From Lymantria dispar (lineage: Eukaryota; Arthropoda; Insecta; Lepidoptera; Erebidae), in contig CM063460.1 of the NCBI GenBank assembly GCA_032191425.1, forward strand, positions 377,001 to 441,000: 64,000 nt of DNA, given 5' to 3'. Each line of letters begins with the position of its first letter. Positions within the stretch are counted from its first letter, which is position 1. Below, one piece after another: positions 21,135-32,966 of the stretch. The notes beneath the pieces were generated by a model. That model did no database searches. It was not told the origin of the DNA and saw nothing but the letters and a program-made list of their open reading frames with translations. Both the position numbers and the translations under genes were made by a program.

Positions 21135-21392
21135 TCTATTCAGATAAATAAAATTGAAGTGTCAGTTTGTAACGTGAAAATTATAGAGGTTTTTCATGCT
21201 CACATAGTTATTTGTGCGATAGCTATGCCTAAAAGCCAGTTTAATTTTTTTATTTGCTTGTTTGTGCCGGGTAAGCTTCAAAACGGCTGGACCGATTTTG
21301 ACAACATTTTGTTAACAGCTATCTATTTAAGAAGTATAAGGTTATATTTTATCCCGGTATTCCCACGAGAATAAGCGAGGGCAGGTGGCATA
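21135..21392 (+). mobile_element. degenerate Helitron-like repeat (family H)
   Basis: TCTATTCAGATAAATAAAAT start, AAAACGGCTGGACCGATTT middle and AGCGAGGGCAGGTGG end. The terminal CTAG is lost. Confidence 0.5.
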
Positions 21393-21544
21393 AATTTTAA
21401 AAGCGCCACATGTCAATGTTGCCATACATCAGCACATCAACATCCATTATTGGGCACAAACTCACCACGCAATAACCATAATTTTCTTACTAAGTAGATG
21501 GCCCAATTAGTTTCGGTGACAGTAAAGTTTTCTCCGAAAGTACT

Positions 21545-21830
21545 ACTGCCTATTTTTAACCCCCGACGCAAAAATTTTGACGTCGGTGTCTGTGTCTGTG
21601 TGTGTGTGTGCGTGTATTCGCATCGTATCTCTCAAACGGATGGACTGATTTCGATGCGGCGTTTTTTTCATTTGAGCTTTCAAAGTTCAGTTTCCTTGCA
21701 GTGGTTCTTATCTATGTTTGGTTAATATCGGTCCAGCAGTCTAAGAGTATCAGCTCTTTTCCAAAATGATGTAATGACGTATGATAACTCGATTAAGTGC
21801 GTCACGCGTGCTAGTATAGTCGTTGAATGA
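21545..21830. other. no gene seen; (GT)n-bearing repeat-like stretch
   Basis: TTTTTAACCCCCGACGCAAAAA with a short (GT)n run and GGATGGACTGATTTCGATGCGG looks like a common insect repeat, but I see no second copy here. Confidence 0.35.
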
Positions 21831-22749
21831 TAACACCGGCACACAAAAAAAAAGTGGAATGTACTTTGGACCGGACCTACCTACCGACATGTTTTTCGAC
21901 CCGCTGAATTTGAATTTCAAGTCCGTTTGACCCGGTCACCCTTCAGTTTTGAGTAAAATGCAAAAAACCTCAAAATAAGGACAAAAACTGCAGTCACAGC
22001 AATGAAATAATTTTTGTGGACCCGGATCACGTATGATTTTTGTGCATTTCAAATAACTAATCTAAATCTAAAAGTTAATTAGCCCGGTGAGCCATCCAAA
22101 TTTGCAAAAAAACGAAAAACCCAAAAAAAATGCCAATAAATCATGAAAAATAGAATTTTCGAAATAAATTTTTTTTTGGACTCAGGTTGAGTATGATTTT
22201 CATGTATTTTGTTCCGCTAAGTTTAAATCTGAAGTTTTCTTGCCCCGTTAACGTTTTAAAATTAAAAAATCTTATAAAACCAAAAAATCGGGCAATTTGC
22301 AATTAAAGATATTAAAAAAAAATGAAAAAAAAAAAAAAATTTCTTACGCATAAAATACAAGTTAAGAAATTGAAAACATAAAAATTGTAATATCTATAAA
22401 AAATGACGTATAACTAGTATAAATTGGTATCGTTGGTATCGAACTCTTTCGTTCTCAAACGATCTACGCAGTGGATTTCTCTTCCGGTTGTTATTATCTC
22501 TTAGTGTATCCCTTTTAAGTGTCCAGTTTCCTTGATATCTAGTCTCCATTTCACTTATGTCTTGATTGAATCGTTCTCCCTGTTCTTTGCAATTTTTGGC
22601 CTTTTTTTGAGGTTTTTTGCATTTTACTCAAAACTGGAGGGTGACCGGGCCAAACAGACTTGAAATTCAAATTCAGCGGGTCGAAAAACATGTCGGTAGG
22701 TAGGTCCGGTCCAAAGTACATTCCACTTTTTTTGTGTGTGCCGGTGTAA
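21831..22749 (-). mobile_element. 913-bp foldback DNA transposon with TAA flanks
   Basis: Terminal inverted repeats of about 140 bp begin CACCGGCACACAAAAA at 21,834 and end with the reverse complement at 22,746, with TAA on both outer sides. Inside lie two further diverged copies of a roughly 125-bp unit found in the arms (markers GGACC...ATGATTTT...GCCCGGT). A protein remnant lies on the minus strand. The terminus CACNGGCNNACAAAAAAAA is shared with the element at 54,514-55,607. Confidence 0.75.
22385..22600 (-). pseudogene. remnant of an unnamed transposon-associated protein (C-terminal part)
   Basis: One minus frame reads GERFNQDISEMETRYQGNW, then LKRD and a basic NRKRNPLRRSF. I recognise this as the C-terminal signature (ERFHQDI..ME.RYQG.W...RD...RKS..R.F) of a protein family repeatedly predicted as uncharacterised in insects and cnidarians. 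The residues between W and LKRD are shorter than usual, suggesting a small deletion. The frame has no start of its own. Function is unknown. Its position inside terminal inverted repeats suggests that it belongs to the transposon. Confidence 0.6.
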
Positions 22750-22897
22750 TTAATTGATAATGCCCGTTAGAAAGAACGTAATAATTTTTTTTATAATTTT
22801 AGTTTATGCCTGGACCTATTCAAAATCAAATTATTAAAATTTTTCAATTTTACTTATCTGTTAACACATTAACTGTGTTTTACGACATACAGTAGGA

Positions 22898-23232
22898 GCA
22901 CACTGTCGACAGTTATCTGTCTACAGCCGCGGGCCGGTCCGTCCGGGGCAGTACCATGCTCTCGCAGAAAATCGACGTCTGAGTAGTAGCAATTTGTTAC
23001 TGCGCTTCGTTCGGTGAGCGAGAGAGCCGGAAGCCCAACTTTCTGAGGGTGATTGCGTGTGGAGGGTTTTGGTGGTGCCCTTGGTATCACCGAGCCTCAA
23101 TGCACGCCTTCACACTCCCTTCACTTTCTTCGCGGTAGGCAACGGCCTTGTAAAGGTCCATGAGCGGCAGCAACACTTACCATCAAGTGTACTGTTTGCT
23201 CGTTTGCCACCGTTTGCAATAAAAAAAAAAAA
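22898..23232 (+). repeat. poly-A retroposon family K, full copy
   Basis: Starts CACACTGTCGACAGTTATCT and ends GTTTGCAAT plus an A-run. It is highly similar to 6,344-6,675 along its whole length. Confidence 0.65.
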
Positions 23233-23239
23233 TACACTT

Positions 23240-23590
23240 GGATTTAAGTAGCGCTGAAACATTAATATTAGCTGGTCACCAAATTTGCTCTGTATAAACC
23301 CAAGAAGCGATAACAATATGCGTTTAATACCTATATTACCAGCTCTGATGATAACGTATGCCCTTACAGAGGTAATATACGCAGAATAATTAAATATATA
23401 GCTGATAAATAATCGGTACGTGCTGATGGCTACATATACGAACCCTTAGATGCTCGTAGGTGTCGTAATATACATACTATTAAGAGCGTTCATTGGCCTG
23501 AAATAATTGCATTAGGTATATACCGTGTGTCAACAAGTATATTCTCAAGGATTGATATTACGAAGGCGGTCGATCATGAAACTATTTCAA
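23240..23590. other. no gene seen
   Basis: AT-rich sequence, no recognised repeat or reading frame. Confidence 0.3.
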
Positions 23591-24170
23591 ACACTTTATC
23601 AATATATACGGTTTTATCGCGTTTGTATTTGATTTTTGATTGCTAATTTCTGTATCGGGTAGATAATTATAAATTTTTTGCAATAACGATGACTTGTTGG
23701 ACGTGAGACATCTTAATCCGCACGTGACCATGAACGCTGCAAAGTGTTCGCGGTTGTATGCTTTTTAGTCATTTAGGGGTTGAATTTCATCCCCATGTAA
23801 GTGAAATTGCCAAAACGCTAGAACGAATATTTATTACTCCTTATATCCATTTTTTCACGATAAAAAGTAGCCTATGTCCTTTTTCAAGCTTTTGTACCTA
23901 CATCTCTGTACCAAATTTCATCAAAATCGGTTCAGTGGTTTACACGTGAAAGCGTAACAGACAGACAGACAGACAGCTTTCGCATTTATAATATTAGTAA
24001 GGATTTACAATGTGTAATACTCGCTGTAAAAAGCATAAATCGCAAGTATTACACATTGTAAATAAAACTACTTTACGGATTTTATCGCGTTTGTGTATTT
24101 GATTTTTGATTACCCGACGTTTCGAACCCTTTCCAGCATTCATGATTACGGGCGGACCTGCAGGTCCTTT
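23590..24170. repeat. family G repeat interrupted by a second repeat
   Basis: Family G text occurs at 23,590-23,755 and again at 24,037-24,170 (GGATTTTATCGCGTTTGTG, CCCGACGTTTCGAACC). Between them, 23,757-24,000 is a repeat ending CTTTCGCATTTATAATATTAGTA, with ACAGACAGACAGACAG and AAAATCGGTTCAGTGG, a well-known lepidopteran repeat read in minus orientation. A hairpin with 17-bp arms lies at 24,005-24,061. Confidence 0.5.
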
Positions 24171-24700
24171 GTCTTCAATATGTGCGATGTAAGAAGAGTA
24201 CATATCGATGGCTCCTAAGTATAGTGAGTCAACTAACATTTTTAGGTATTTTAACTTTTTTGAAGAAATGATAAGAAAATAACCTTATTTATCAATCTCG
24301 GTCATAAAGATTAAAAAAATCATTGAAGCTTTTTCACCTGTGGAAGCTCATTACACCCGCAAAGATACAAATAGTAAATATTTGGATGGATCCTTGTCGC
24401 TTCCTAAGATGTTTGACCTCTATAAAGAATGGTTTGATCCCGTTAACTATTTAAATATCCAATGAATCACGTCGTAATCGATACAAAAACTTAAAAATAC
24501 TAGAACAAGAATTTGAAGAAAGGTAAACATTTTATCTTTGACACGCTCCCCTGTAAAATTGGAATTTTGCAGATGACTCGCTATTCGTAGGAGCCATCGA
24601 TATTATATCGATCAAGTGACTGGAGTAAGAGCAAAATGATAATGAGATTGGCTGAACAACAATTATATAAATTAAATACATTTCTTTTAAATAATAACTC
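24170..24700. other. no gene seen
   Basis: No recognisable domain or repeat. Short open frames are interrupted. Confidence 0.3.
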
Positions 24701-24704
24701 ATAG

Positions 24705-24884
24705 AAGCTAACTCCGCGTATAAAATGGCTCAAATGGCTCCCTACACGTACAAGATAACTCTATTGTATAGTGGCATGCGTGTGTACGTGTGTGATCGCT
24801 TGTACATATGTAGTATTCTTGGCTTCACGTTTTAGATCGCTAAGTACCGATACTATCCTTCTATGCATTATTATTCTAAGTATA
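24705..24884 (+). mobile_element. MITE family N, short copy
   Basis: AGCTAACTCCGCG at the left, the GTGTACGTGTGTGATCGC block and CGATACTATCCTTC near the right end, ending TTATTATTCTAAG. The left terminal repeat is not clear. Confidence 0.5.
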
Positions 24885-24889
24885 GTTCC

Positions 24890-25260
24890 TTCTTTTTAAA
24901 CTGTCATCTGTCTTCTTGTTAACTGTCTCAGTTCATGTTGACTAAAACATTAGACCCGAGCCCTTTCCGCAATAGAGGACAAACAAATAATTATTATAAT
25001 GAACATTAATCAAGGTCACACAAGTCGTAATACGTTTATATTACGAGTTTTCCTTCTTTTGCAGTGAAATAAAGTGTTTACATTTCCTATTCGTCTCATG
25101 CGACGGGCGCGAACAAGGCCACGCGGTGACGGCCAGCCAATCTATGAGGCAATCTGTAGGGTTATCATCTATCTATGTACTATGAGTGACAAAAAAGTAC
25201 CTTGGGTGAAAATATAGTACCATTTATTATAGGTAATTTATTATTTTACTATTTATTATT
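24890..25260. repeat. fragmentary family S pieces in AT-rich DNA
   Basis: GACCCGAGCCCTTTCCGCAATAG and ATATTACGAGTTTTCCTTC resemble family S in minus orientation but are scattered. Nothing coding is seen. Confidence 0.3.
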
Positions 25261-25261
25261 T

Positions 25262-25470
25262 CCCTATCGTGCCCGTGGGCGTCGTAAAAGACGACTAAGG
25301 GATATAATACGTATATAACATCTGTGCAAGAGAAGGAAAACTTGAAATAAAACCCTATACCAACCTGTCTGACCAGCATGGTATAGTAAGGTCAATTTCC
25401 CTCCTATTGTGGAGGAGGCTCTAGCCCAATAGTGGGACGAATATGAGCTGAAATGATGATAATGATGATT
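25262..25470 (+). repeat. SINE-like family S copy
   Basis: TGCCCGTGGGCGTCGTAAAAG to CCCAATAGTGGGACGAATATG and GATGATAATGATGAT. Confidence 0.7.
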
Positions 25471-25479
25471 ATTTTACTT

Positions 25480-26080
25480 AATTTCCAAATTTAAAGTTTT
25501 TATCAGATTCATAGACGATTTATTTGACGTGCTGACAGAGTGAGAATCGATAATTTACAGAAATTTTAAAAAATATTATCAGTTTTAAAGTTAATCCTAG
25601 TCTCGAAGGAAATAAATTATTTTGGCGTAATTATGACTAAGCGAAGTAAAGTGCAATACTTTATATTAAAAAGTGCGGGTCCAACCCTAACAGTGGTATG
25701 TCTTGATACAAGTCACTCGTCATCGTCACAACAAGAAAAATATGCCTATATACATAGGTACGAATAAATATAAGTGTCTCTCTGGAATGTTATAATTATA
25801 GTTTCAATATATAAGAAAAATATTAACTCTGGCTGTAATTTCTGTTACAAACAAAAATACATCTATTTTTAGTAAGTATTTTGATAAAATTTATGTATAT
25901 TTATTTATAGAAGTCTCAGCGATAAATAAAAAAGGAATTTATTCGAAATGATTACGTTTGTCTACCTTTGTCCCGTGTCTTGAATACAGATTAATACGAA
26001 CAGAATAAAGGACCCCGCAATTATTAGGTGTAAATTAGGTTAGGTTTAAATGCGCAAATTTTTGATATGTTACTCTATAC
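25480..26080. other. no gene seen
   Basis: AT-rich. No recognised repeat or coding feature. Confidence 0.35.
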
Positions 26081-26087
26081 ATCGTTT

Positions 26088-26432
26088 TGATCAAAAGTCC
26101 CAATGAGCATAAAGTCCCAAAGACTCGAAATTGTGAGCTACTGACCTTCAAAGTCCTTGTTACTTTTGAGCTTACGCGGATGCCACCTCCTTTCTACCCC
26201 TAAATCAAGCCCTAGCGTAAGGAAGGATAAATAAGCCTCATAGATATTCTTCCTACTACCATCCTTGACAAGGTGAGAAATAGTCAACACCTAGTATTAA
26301 TCCATAGAGCCCACTACTCGAATGATAGCACTGTGAATTATTACATAGGCAAGACGTTGGAATTTGAAGATTAGTAGCTCACAAGTTAGAGTCTTTGGGA
26401 CTTCATGCTCATTGGGACTTTTGTTCGGGAGG
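26088..26432. mobile_element. small foldback element
   Basis: CAAAAGTCCCAATGAGCATA through GAGCTACTGA at 26,093-26,150 is repeated inverted at 26,355-26,430, giving arms of about 65 bp with a few mismatches and about 200 bp between them. No coding sequence is present. Confidence 0.65.
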
Positions 26433-26434
26433 AT

Positions 26435-26890
26435 GTGTAAAACCGACCGACCACCGGTACGCAGTTCCTGGTCGTCTGTGGTCAGACCAACAACTGTCAT
26501 TACATGCGAGTTGCTGTTACACGTGATAATCAGCTTTTGATCATAAATGTTTGTTATACATAATCATTAATATAAGTACCATTATACTCGCATAACGATA
26601 TACATGACTTCTTGCGTGCGCGCACCAGTACACATGTATTTTTTTGTTTCAAGTCCATTATTTTTGCAAACGTCTCGTCCTGAATATCAAAATTAACGGG
26701 TCACTTACTCAAGCAGCCTGTTTTGACGTAACAAAAAATATGGTCATACTGTAGTACATAATAAGACGCTGTACACACACAACAGGATGACATCAAACGG
26801 ATGTGTGTGTGTGTGTGACTGTGTGTGTGACTGTGTGTGGACTACAAAGACACATTGAATGCTAGTACTGCGGATTTAGGATATATATAG
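26435..26890. other. no gene seen; short (GT)n tract
   Basis: A (GT)n-rich stretch lies at about 26,800-26,840. Otherwise nothing recognised. Confidence 0.35.
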
Positions 26891-27101
26891 CCTTAGAATA
26901 ATAACGAATAGAAGGTAAGTCCGCGCACAAAAATGAAGCATTTAAATTGGAGCCTAATGGAGCTTGCGCCGGACCGTTCCGTAATGTACAAGATCACTGT
27001 ACTGCACGTACATACGCAACTCTTAAAAAATAAATAGGTAATTATGACGGTTTGTGCATTCAAATGGTGCCACAACACATTGAAAAACATAAAAAGTTTA
27101 T

Positions 27102-30100
27102 TAATAATAATAATAATAAGCCCCCTAAATTCCTACCTTACGTCCAGGCCGAACACCAGGTCACGTAGGGGGCGGACACGTGTACTAATGAAACTTACAC
27201 GGCTAACAAGGCAAAGGTAACCCTTTTAACATGGAGATAAATAATAAAGTATATAGTTTGCGGTCGCTTCCCGGAGGTCGTCGGGGCGCATTTGGAGCAG
27301 GTGCTGGATGCTCGAGCATACGAACCATCGGCGATGAGGAATTGAACAGGCGGGTTCCCATCGACAAAAATGTTACAGCTGATATCACCACGCACCATCC
27401 TCAGTCACCTACTAGTTCATCATCATAAAGTAGCCTTTTTCCATCTCCCATTTCGTCACCTAACTCATTTCAATCATCATCATCATCATCATCACAGATG
27501 GTAGATGTTGTCCAAGAGGTAAATGCCTCAATTAACGGACCCACTACTGTCAAAGTACGCGCTAGAAGAAAATGGACCATCGATATGAATAAGTTCATAT
27601 GGCGCACATATCTTATCACAAGTAGATTAGAAACTCAGACTAGAGGATATCTAGATCCATTACATAAAGCTTTCACTGAAAAATATCCTGAAATGAATGC
27701 ATCTAAACAGTGTAGGAGACCAGCGCAGAGCCATCGTTAACAACAAATTACTTTCGACAGAGATGCTTAATAATATAAAAAGTGAAGTAGTTACTTATTT
27801 AGAGCACAATCCAGAATTAAATACACAGCCTATCCTTACACAAACGTCAGCAAGAATGAAATGGTCGAACGACATAAACGAGACAATACTGCGCATATAT
27901 TATGAAATAACGGAAAACGAAACTAATATGACAGCACACCGGAAGAAACTTCATAATAAATTTATAGAAATCTACCCACATCTATCACATTTATCCGAAC
28001 AGAGAATTTCAGATCAGAGGAGAGCTATTATAAATAATAAAATGTTAGCAGAGAACAGAATCAGTCAAATAAAAAAATATGTTGAAACACAAACGGCATT
28101 AACCCAGGATAACCTATTACAACAACATAATACAGCTACTACACAAACTAACCACAAAGAAGATACAGTCTCCACACTCCCACGGAATCTTATATACTTA
28201 AGTTCTAAAGAACAAGAAGACAACACAGTTGATAATCACTTAATATCCTATGACGAAATTCAACAATTATTCCGTACTACACTAGACAACTACAAAAACA
28301 CAGAACCAACGACAAGACCATATCTTCCAAGACAAAAGACATCGAAAAAACTAGCCATAATAGTAGATTACATTAACAAAAACGTTTTACCTAATTACCT
28401 ACACGAGGAACAAGATTTCAACTCATTTCAGTCAATTTTATACTTTGCAGCTTATACAGTGGTAATAAGTAATGGCTCCAAAATAAATACCGAACAGGCA
28501 TCAATACAAAACTATAAACCATCTTGGCAAAGGAGACTTGAAAATAAAATAAATAAGTTACGGTCTGACATAGCACAACTAACACAGTACATAAAAGGTA
28601 ATAAAAGTAATAGAATTTTAAGAGCTATAGAAACAATAAAAAAGAAATACAAGATACACGCATAATACAAACATGATAATACAGAGCCAGAACACTTTTT
28701 AGATACTCTAAAACAGAAACTTAACGCAGCAGCCAGTAGACTAAAACGATATCTTACCTGCACAACCCGGAAAAAACAAAATACAAAATTCATAAACACA
28801 GAAAAAGCTTTTTACAGAAGTCTATCACCAAAATCGCCAAATTTAAACACACATACACAAACATTACCAACACCTGAAAATTTACAACAATTTTGGGTTA
28901 ACATATGGCAGAATCCTGTCCAACATAATAAAAATGCTAACTGGATGAATACAATTACTGAAGCAACAAATCACATTCCCTCTATGAAATTAGAACATAT
29001 TACAATGGAAACATTCTCAAACATCGTCAAACACACACACAATTGGCAATCACCTGGTACTGATAATATTCACAATTATTGGTTAAAAAAATTCACTGTC
29101 ACACATCGATATCTACTTCATCATCTTAACACTTTTATACAATCACCACATCTAATGCCTGATTATGTTACTCACGGTGTCACTTATATGTTGCCAAAGA
29201 ATATGAACAACACAAAAGATCCATCAAATTATAGGCCCATAACATGTCTAAAAACATACAAAATCCTAACAGCTTGTTTAAGTCAGACTATTTATAGTCA
29301 CATATTAGAACACGATATTCTTGCAGAACAACAAAAGGGTTGTCGTAAAAATAGCCAAGGTTGTAAGGAACAACTTATAATTGATGCAATAACTCTCAAT
29401 GAAGCTTCTAAAAATAAAAAAAGATATTCACAGTATGTTCATAGATCATCGTAAAGCTTTTGACTCAGTCCCACATAGCTGGTTATTACATATACTGCAC
29501 ATATATAAGATAAACCACACTATAATTGATTTCTTAGAAAACTCAATGCGAAACTGGCAAACCGTACTAAAACTAAAAACGTCTACACATTGCCCTGTAA
29601 TAACTACTGAACCGATCCGCATCCAACGTGGTATTTATCAAGGCGATTCCCTTAGCCCGTTATGGTTTTGCTTAGCACTCAATCCACTCTCAAGCCTGCT
29701 TAATACTACTGAAATGGGATATAAATTAACTACACGTAACAGCCAATTTTCTCTTACTCATTTACTCTATATGGACGATATTAAACTTTTCGCAAATAAT
29801 ATTGAAGACCTATTTCACTTGGCAGACGTCACACAGCAATTGTCTAAAGACATTTGTATGGATTTCGGAGTCGATAAGTGTAAAACACTATCTATCGCAG
29901 AGGGGCAAATCCAACATAATCCATATTTATTAGACACAGGTGTAAATATTGAACCGATGGATGAATACAGTACTTACAAATATTTAGGTTTTGAACAGTC
30001 CCGAAAAATATTACAAAAAGGTACTAAAGAATTACTTACACAAAAATTCAAAGCCCGTCTTAATATGTTATTAAAAACTTATTTAAATTCTAAGAATTTA

Positions 30101-31380
30101 GTTAAAGCAATAAACACTTTTGCTGTGCCCGTATTAACATACTCATTTGGCATAATCAACTGGTCACAAACAGAACTCAAAAACTTGCAACGAACAATAA
30201 ATACACACATGACAAAACACAGAAATCATCATCCAAAATCATGCATAGAACGCTTAACACTATCACGCAAAGAAGAAGGAAGAGGCTTTATTGACATACA
30301 AAATTTACACAATAAGCAAATCACAACATTAAGAAATTACTTCTACGAAAAATCAGAGCACTCATCCCTTCACAGACATGTTACAGAATTAGATAATAAA
30401 CTAACACCACTTAATTTACAAGACAGACATAGCCAAAAAAATGAAAAACTAGTTACAACTAACGAAAAAATTACAAAATGGACCAACAAATCTCTTCATG
30501 GAAGGCATCGAACCGATCTAAGCCAAAGTCACGTCGATGAAGAAAAATCGAACGAATGGCTAAAGAAAGGTGAACTGTTTCCAGAGACTGAAGGTTTTAT
30601 ACTTGCTATACAGGATCAAATAATATTAACAAGAAATTATAAGAAATTTATTATTAGAGACCCCAATCAAATATCCGATGTATGTAGACACTGTAATTCT
30701 GCTTCAGAAACAATACAACATATAACTGGTGCTTGTAAATCTTTGGTACAGTCCGATTATAAACATCGGCATGACCAAGTAGCTGCAATAGTTCATCAAC
30801 ATTTAGAACATCGACACCGATTTATAAATAAAAAGTTCCATTCTACAAATATAAGCCTGAAACAGTACTGGAAAATAAAACGTGTAAAATATATTGGGAT
30901 CGTACTATAATTACAGATAAAACTATCCATTTCAATAGACCAGATATAGCTGTCCATGACAAAAGTAGTAACATTGTTTATATAATTGATATAGCAATCC
31001 CCAATAGCCACAACCTTCAATCTACTATTTCTGAAAAACTCTCAAAATACCAAGACCTTGCAATTGAATTAAAGAAGCAATGGAAAGCACATACTGTGCA
31101 TATAGTGGCAATAGTACTCTCATCAACAGGTATTATACCAAAGGCCCTCACTGAAAGCCTCGACGTTCTACATATGCCAGTACACACATTCCATTTACTA
31201 CAAAAAGCTACAATTTTAAACACATGTCGTATTACTCGAAAGTTTCTAACATCATCGTGCATTTCATCTACTTAGACTATTTAGCATATTATGCTTGGTT
31301 AACGCCCGCATGATATGTTATATTTACCTCTTTAAAAAAGAGAGAAAAAAAATACATAAAAATAATAATAATAATAATAA
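27102..31380 (+). mobile_element. near full-length R2/R4-group LINE (restriction-like endonuclease type)
   Basis: The element is flanked by (TAA)n at 27,102-27,119 on the 5' side and ends in (AAT)n at 31,359-31,380. A 5' UTR of about 110 bp precedes one long ORF with a C-terminal endonuclease. The known Dong element of Bombyx (R4 clade) targets TAA repeats, so the flanks fit. The clade is inferred from domain order and flanks. Confidence 0.75.
27231..31275 (+). pseudogene. R2/R4-type LINE polyprotein: two Myb-like domains, RT, zinc knuckle, RLE
   Basis: A single ORF of about 1,350 codons is still traceable from the ATG at 27,231. Two related Myb/SANT-like units lie at 27,565-27,765 (RRKWTIDMNKFIWRTYL ... 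DQRRAIVNNKLL) and 27,850-28,045 (MKWSNDINETILRIYYEIT ... DQRRAIINNKML). The reverse transcriptase shows NYRPITCLKTYK, FIDHRKAFDSVPH, IYQGDSLSPLWF and the catalytic LLYMDDIKLF (about 29,762-29,790). A zinc knuckle CRHC-x8-H-x4-C is near 30,685. A restriction-like endonuclease follows, with RPDI and IIDIAIP, the P-D...D pattern (about 30,940-30,995). Lesions: TAA at 27,426-27,428, a frameshift near 27,712, TAA at 28,663-28,665, a frameshift in an A-run near 29,415 and a frameshift near 30,885. It is inactive but young enough to read throughout. Confidence 0.85.
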
Positions 31381-31566
31381 AAGTAAGTAAGTAGTTAAAA
31401 GTAATTTGACGATTTATGTTAATAAAAACAAAATTTGATTTCATAATTTCTATAGTGGTGTGCGTGCGTACGTGTGTAATCGCTTGTACGCATGTAGTAT
31501 TTTTGGCTTCATGTTTTTAATCGTTTAAGTACCGACACTATCTTTCTATACGTTATTATTCTAAGA

Positions 31567-31880
31567 CTAGCAACCCGCCCTCGCTTCGCTTCGGTTATAG
31601 GTTATAGTCGTTTTACCCGCGTAGTTCCTGTTGCCGTAGGAATACCGGGATAAAATATAGCCTAGTTTACGCCCTGATATTATAGCTTTCCACTGGTGAA
31701 AGAATTTTTGAAATAGCTCCAGCCGTTTTGAAGATTACCCGGAACAAACAAACAGACAGACAAAAAATTTTTAATTGCTATTTTAGGCATAGGTGTCGTG
31801 CAAATAATCGTGTGAACATGAAAAAAGCCTATTATTTTGACATTACAAACAGACACTCCAATTTTATTTATTGGTATAGA
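31567..31880 (-). mobile_element. Helitron-like repeat (family H)
   Basis: On the minus strand it begins TCTATACCAATAAATA and ends GTTGCTAG, with the expected A/T flanks. It sits one base after the right end of the N-family MITE. Confidence 0.7.
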
Positions 31881-31884
31881 TGAG

Positions 31885-32550
31885 AGTAGTACAAAAGTAG
31901 TACAAACTAACTAGGGGATCACCAGACGAATGAGCAGTAACATTCCCATGGGAAAGTCCTGCGGTTATCAGCACGTTTGTGAAGTGCGGTTATTGCCCCG
32001 TATGGGAAGTTTTATATCCAGTAGTAGATGGCGATGGAGTGATATAATGGCGTATGTGTTAGTTCTGCACGATGAGCACGACTGGTGTCGTTGTCACAGG
32101 GACACCCGGGGATGACCTCTGCGCTACGTGATACTATAATTTAATAATATAAATAACTAACAATCGGTCTATTGTTGTGTTATAACTATACATACACGAT
32201 TTGTATAACAAAGTAATGACACAGCGTATTGTGTTACATAAATAGCGTCCGCATTATGTACAATAAACGAACCATAGAGATAGTATTGTAGCTTACTCTG
32301 TGTAACCGACAAAAATATAGAGTAACTTCACAGTAATTGATATGACATTTAGTTGTTTATGATTCAATAACCGGTTTATATAAATGCGAGCATTCACTTT
32401 TGTAACTTATTTAATAGGTCTTATTTAAAGACAAATAGTGGTGTCCAAATACACATTTAATCATACAGATAACATAATACGCAGACTCGCAATAATTATC
32501 TGTGAATTGCACAAAGTTATGTTCTGCGCGGGATTATAATACATTTGTAT
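31885..32550. other. no gene seen
   Basis: Short open frames only. No recognised repeat or domain. Confidence 0.35.
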
Positions 32551-32551
32551 T

Positions 32552-32963
32552 GTAATACACCTTACAATAATAACATATAGAAGGTAAGTCCACGTACAAA
32601 AAGTGAGGCATTTCAATTGGAGCCTAATGGAGCCTACGCCGGAACAGTCCCGTAATGTACAAGTCATTGCACTGCACGAACGTACGCAACTCTTAAAAAA
32701 TAAATAGGTAATTATGACGGCTTGTGCATTCAAATGGTGCCACAACACATTTGAAAAACATAAAAAGGTTATTAACATTACTTTTAAAAGTATTTCGAAG
32801 ATTTATATTAATAAAAACAAAATTTGATTTCATAATTTGTATAGTGGTTTCCGTGTGTACGTGTGTAATCGTCTGCCCGCCATTAGTGTTTTTAGATTCA
32901 AATTTTGAAAGTTCGAAGTACTGACACTATCCTTCTATACGTTATTATTCTAAGGTAATACAC
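32552..32963 (+). mobile_element. MITE family N with 9-bp target duplication
   Basis: The element (32,561-32,954) begins CTTACAATAATAACA and ends GTTATTATTCTAAG. GTAATACAC is repeated perfectly on both sides. A 9-bp duplication would suit a Mutator-like element, though the copy at 45,136 suggests 8 bp. Confidence 0.75.
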
Positions 32964-32966
32964 ATT

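Larger units (their letters stand above)
26892..31565 (+). mobile_element. MITE family N split by a 4.2-kb LINE
   Basis: Left part 26,892-27,104 begins CTTAGAATAATAACG. Right part, about 31,396-31,565, ends CGTTATTATTCTAAG, its exact reverse complement. Joined, the two parts match the intact copies at 32,561-32,954 and 45,136-45,529. Confidence 0.8.

Noticed and set aside
27195..27398. Minus-strand frames at the LINE 5' end
   Set aside because: They oppose the start of the R2/R4-type ORF, which is in frame with downstream domains on the plus strand.
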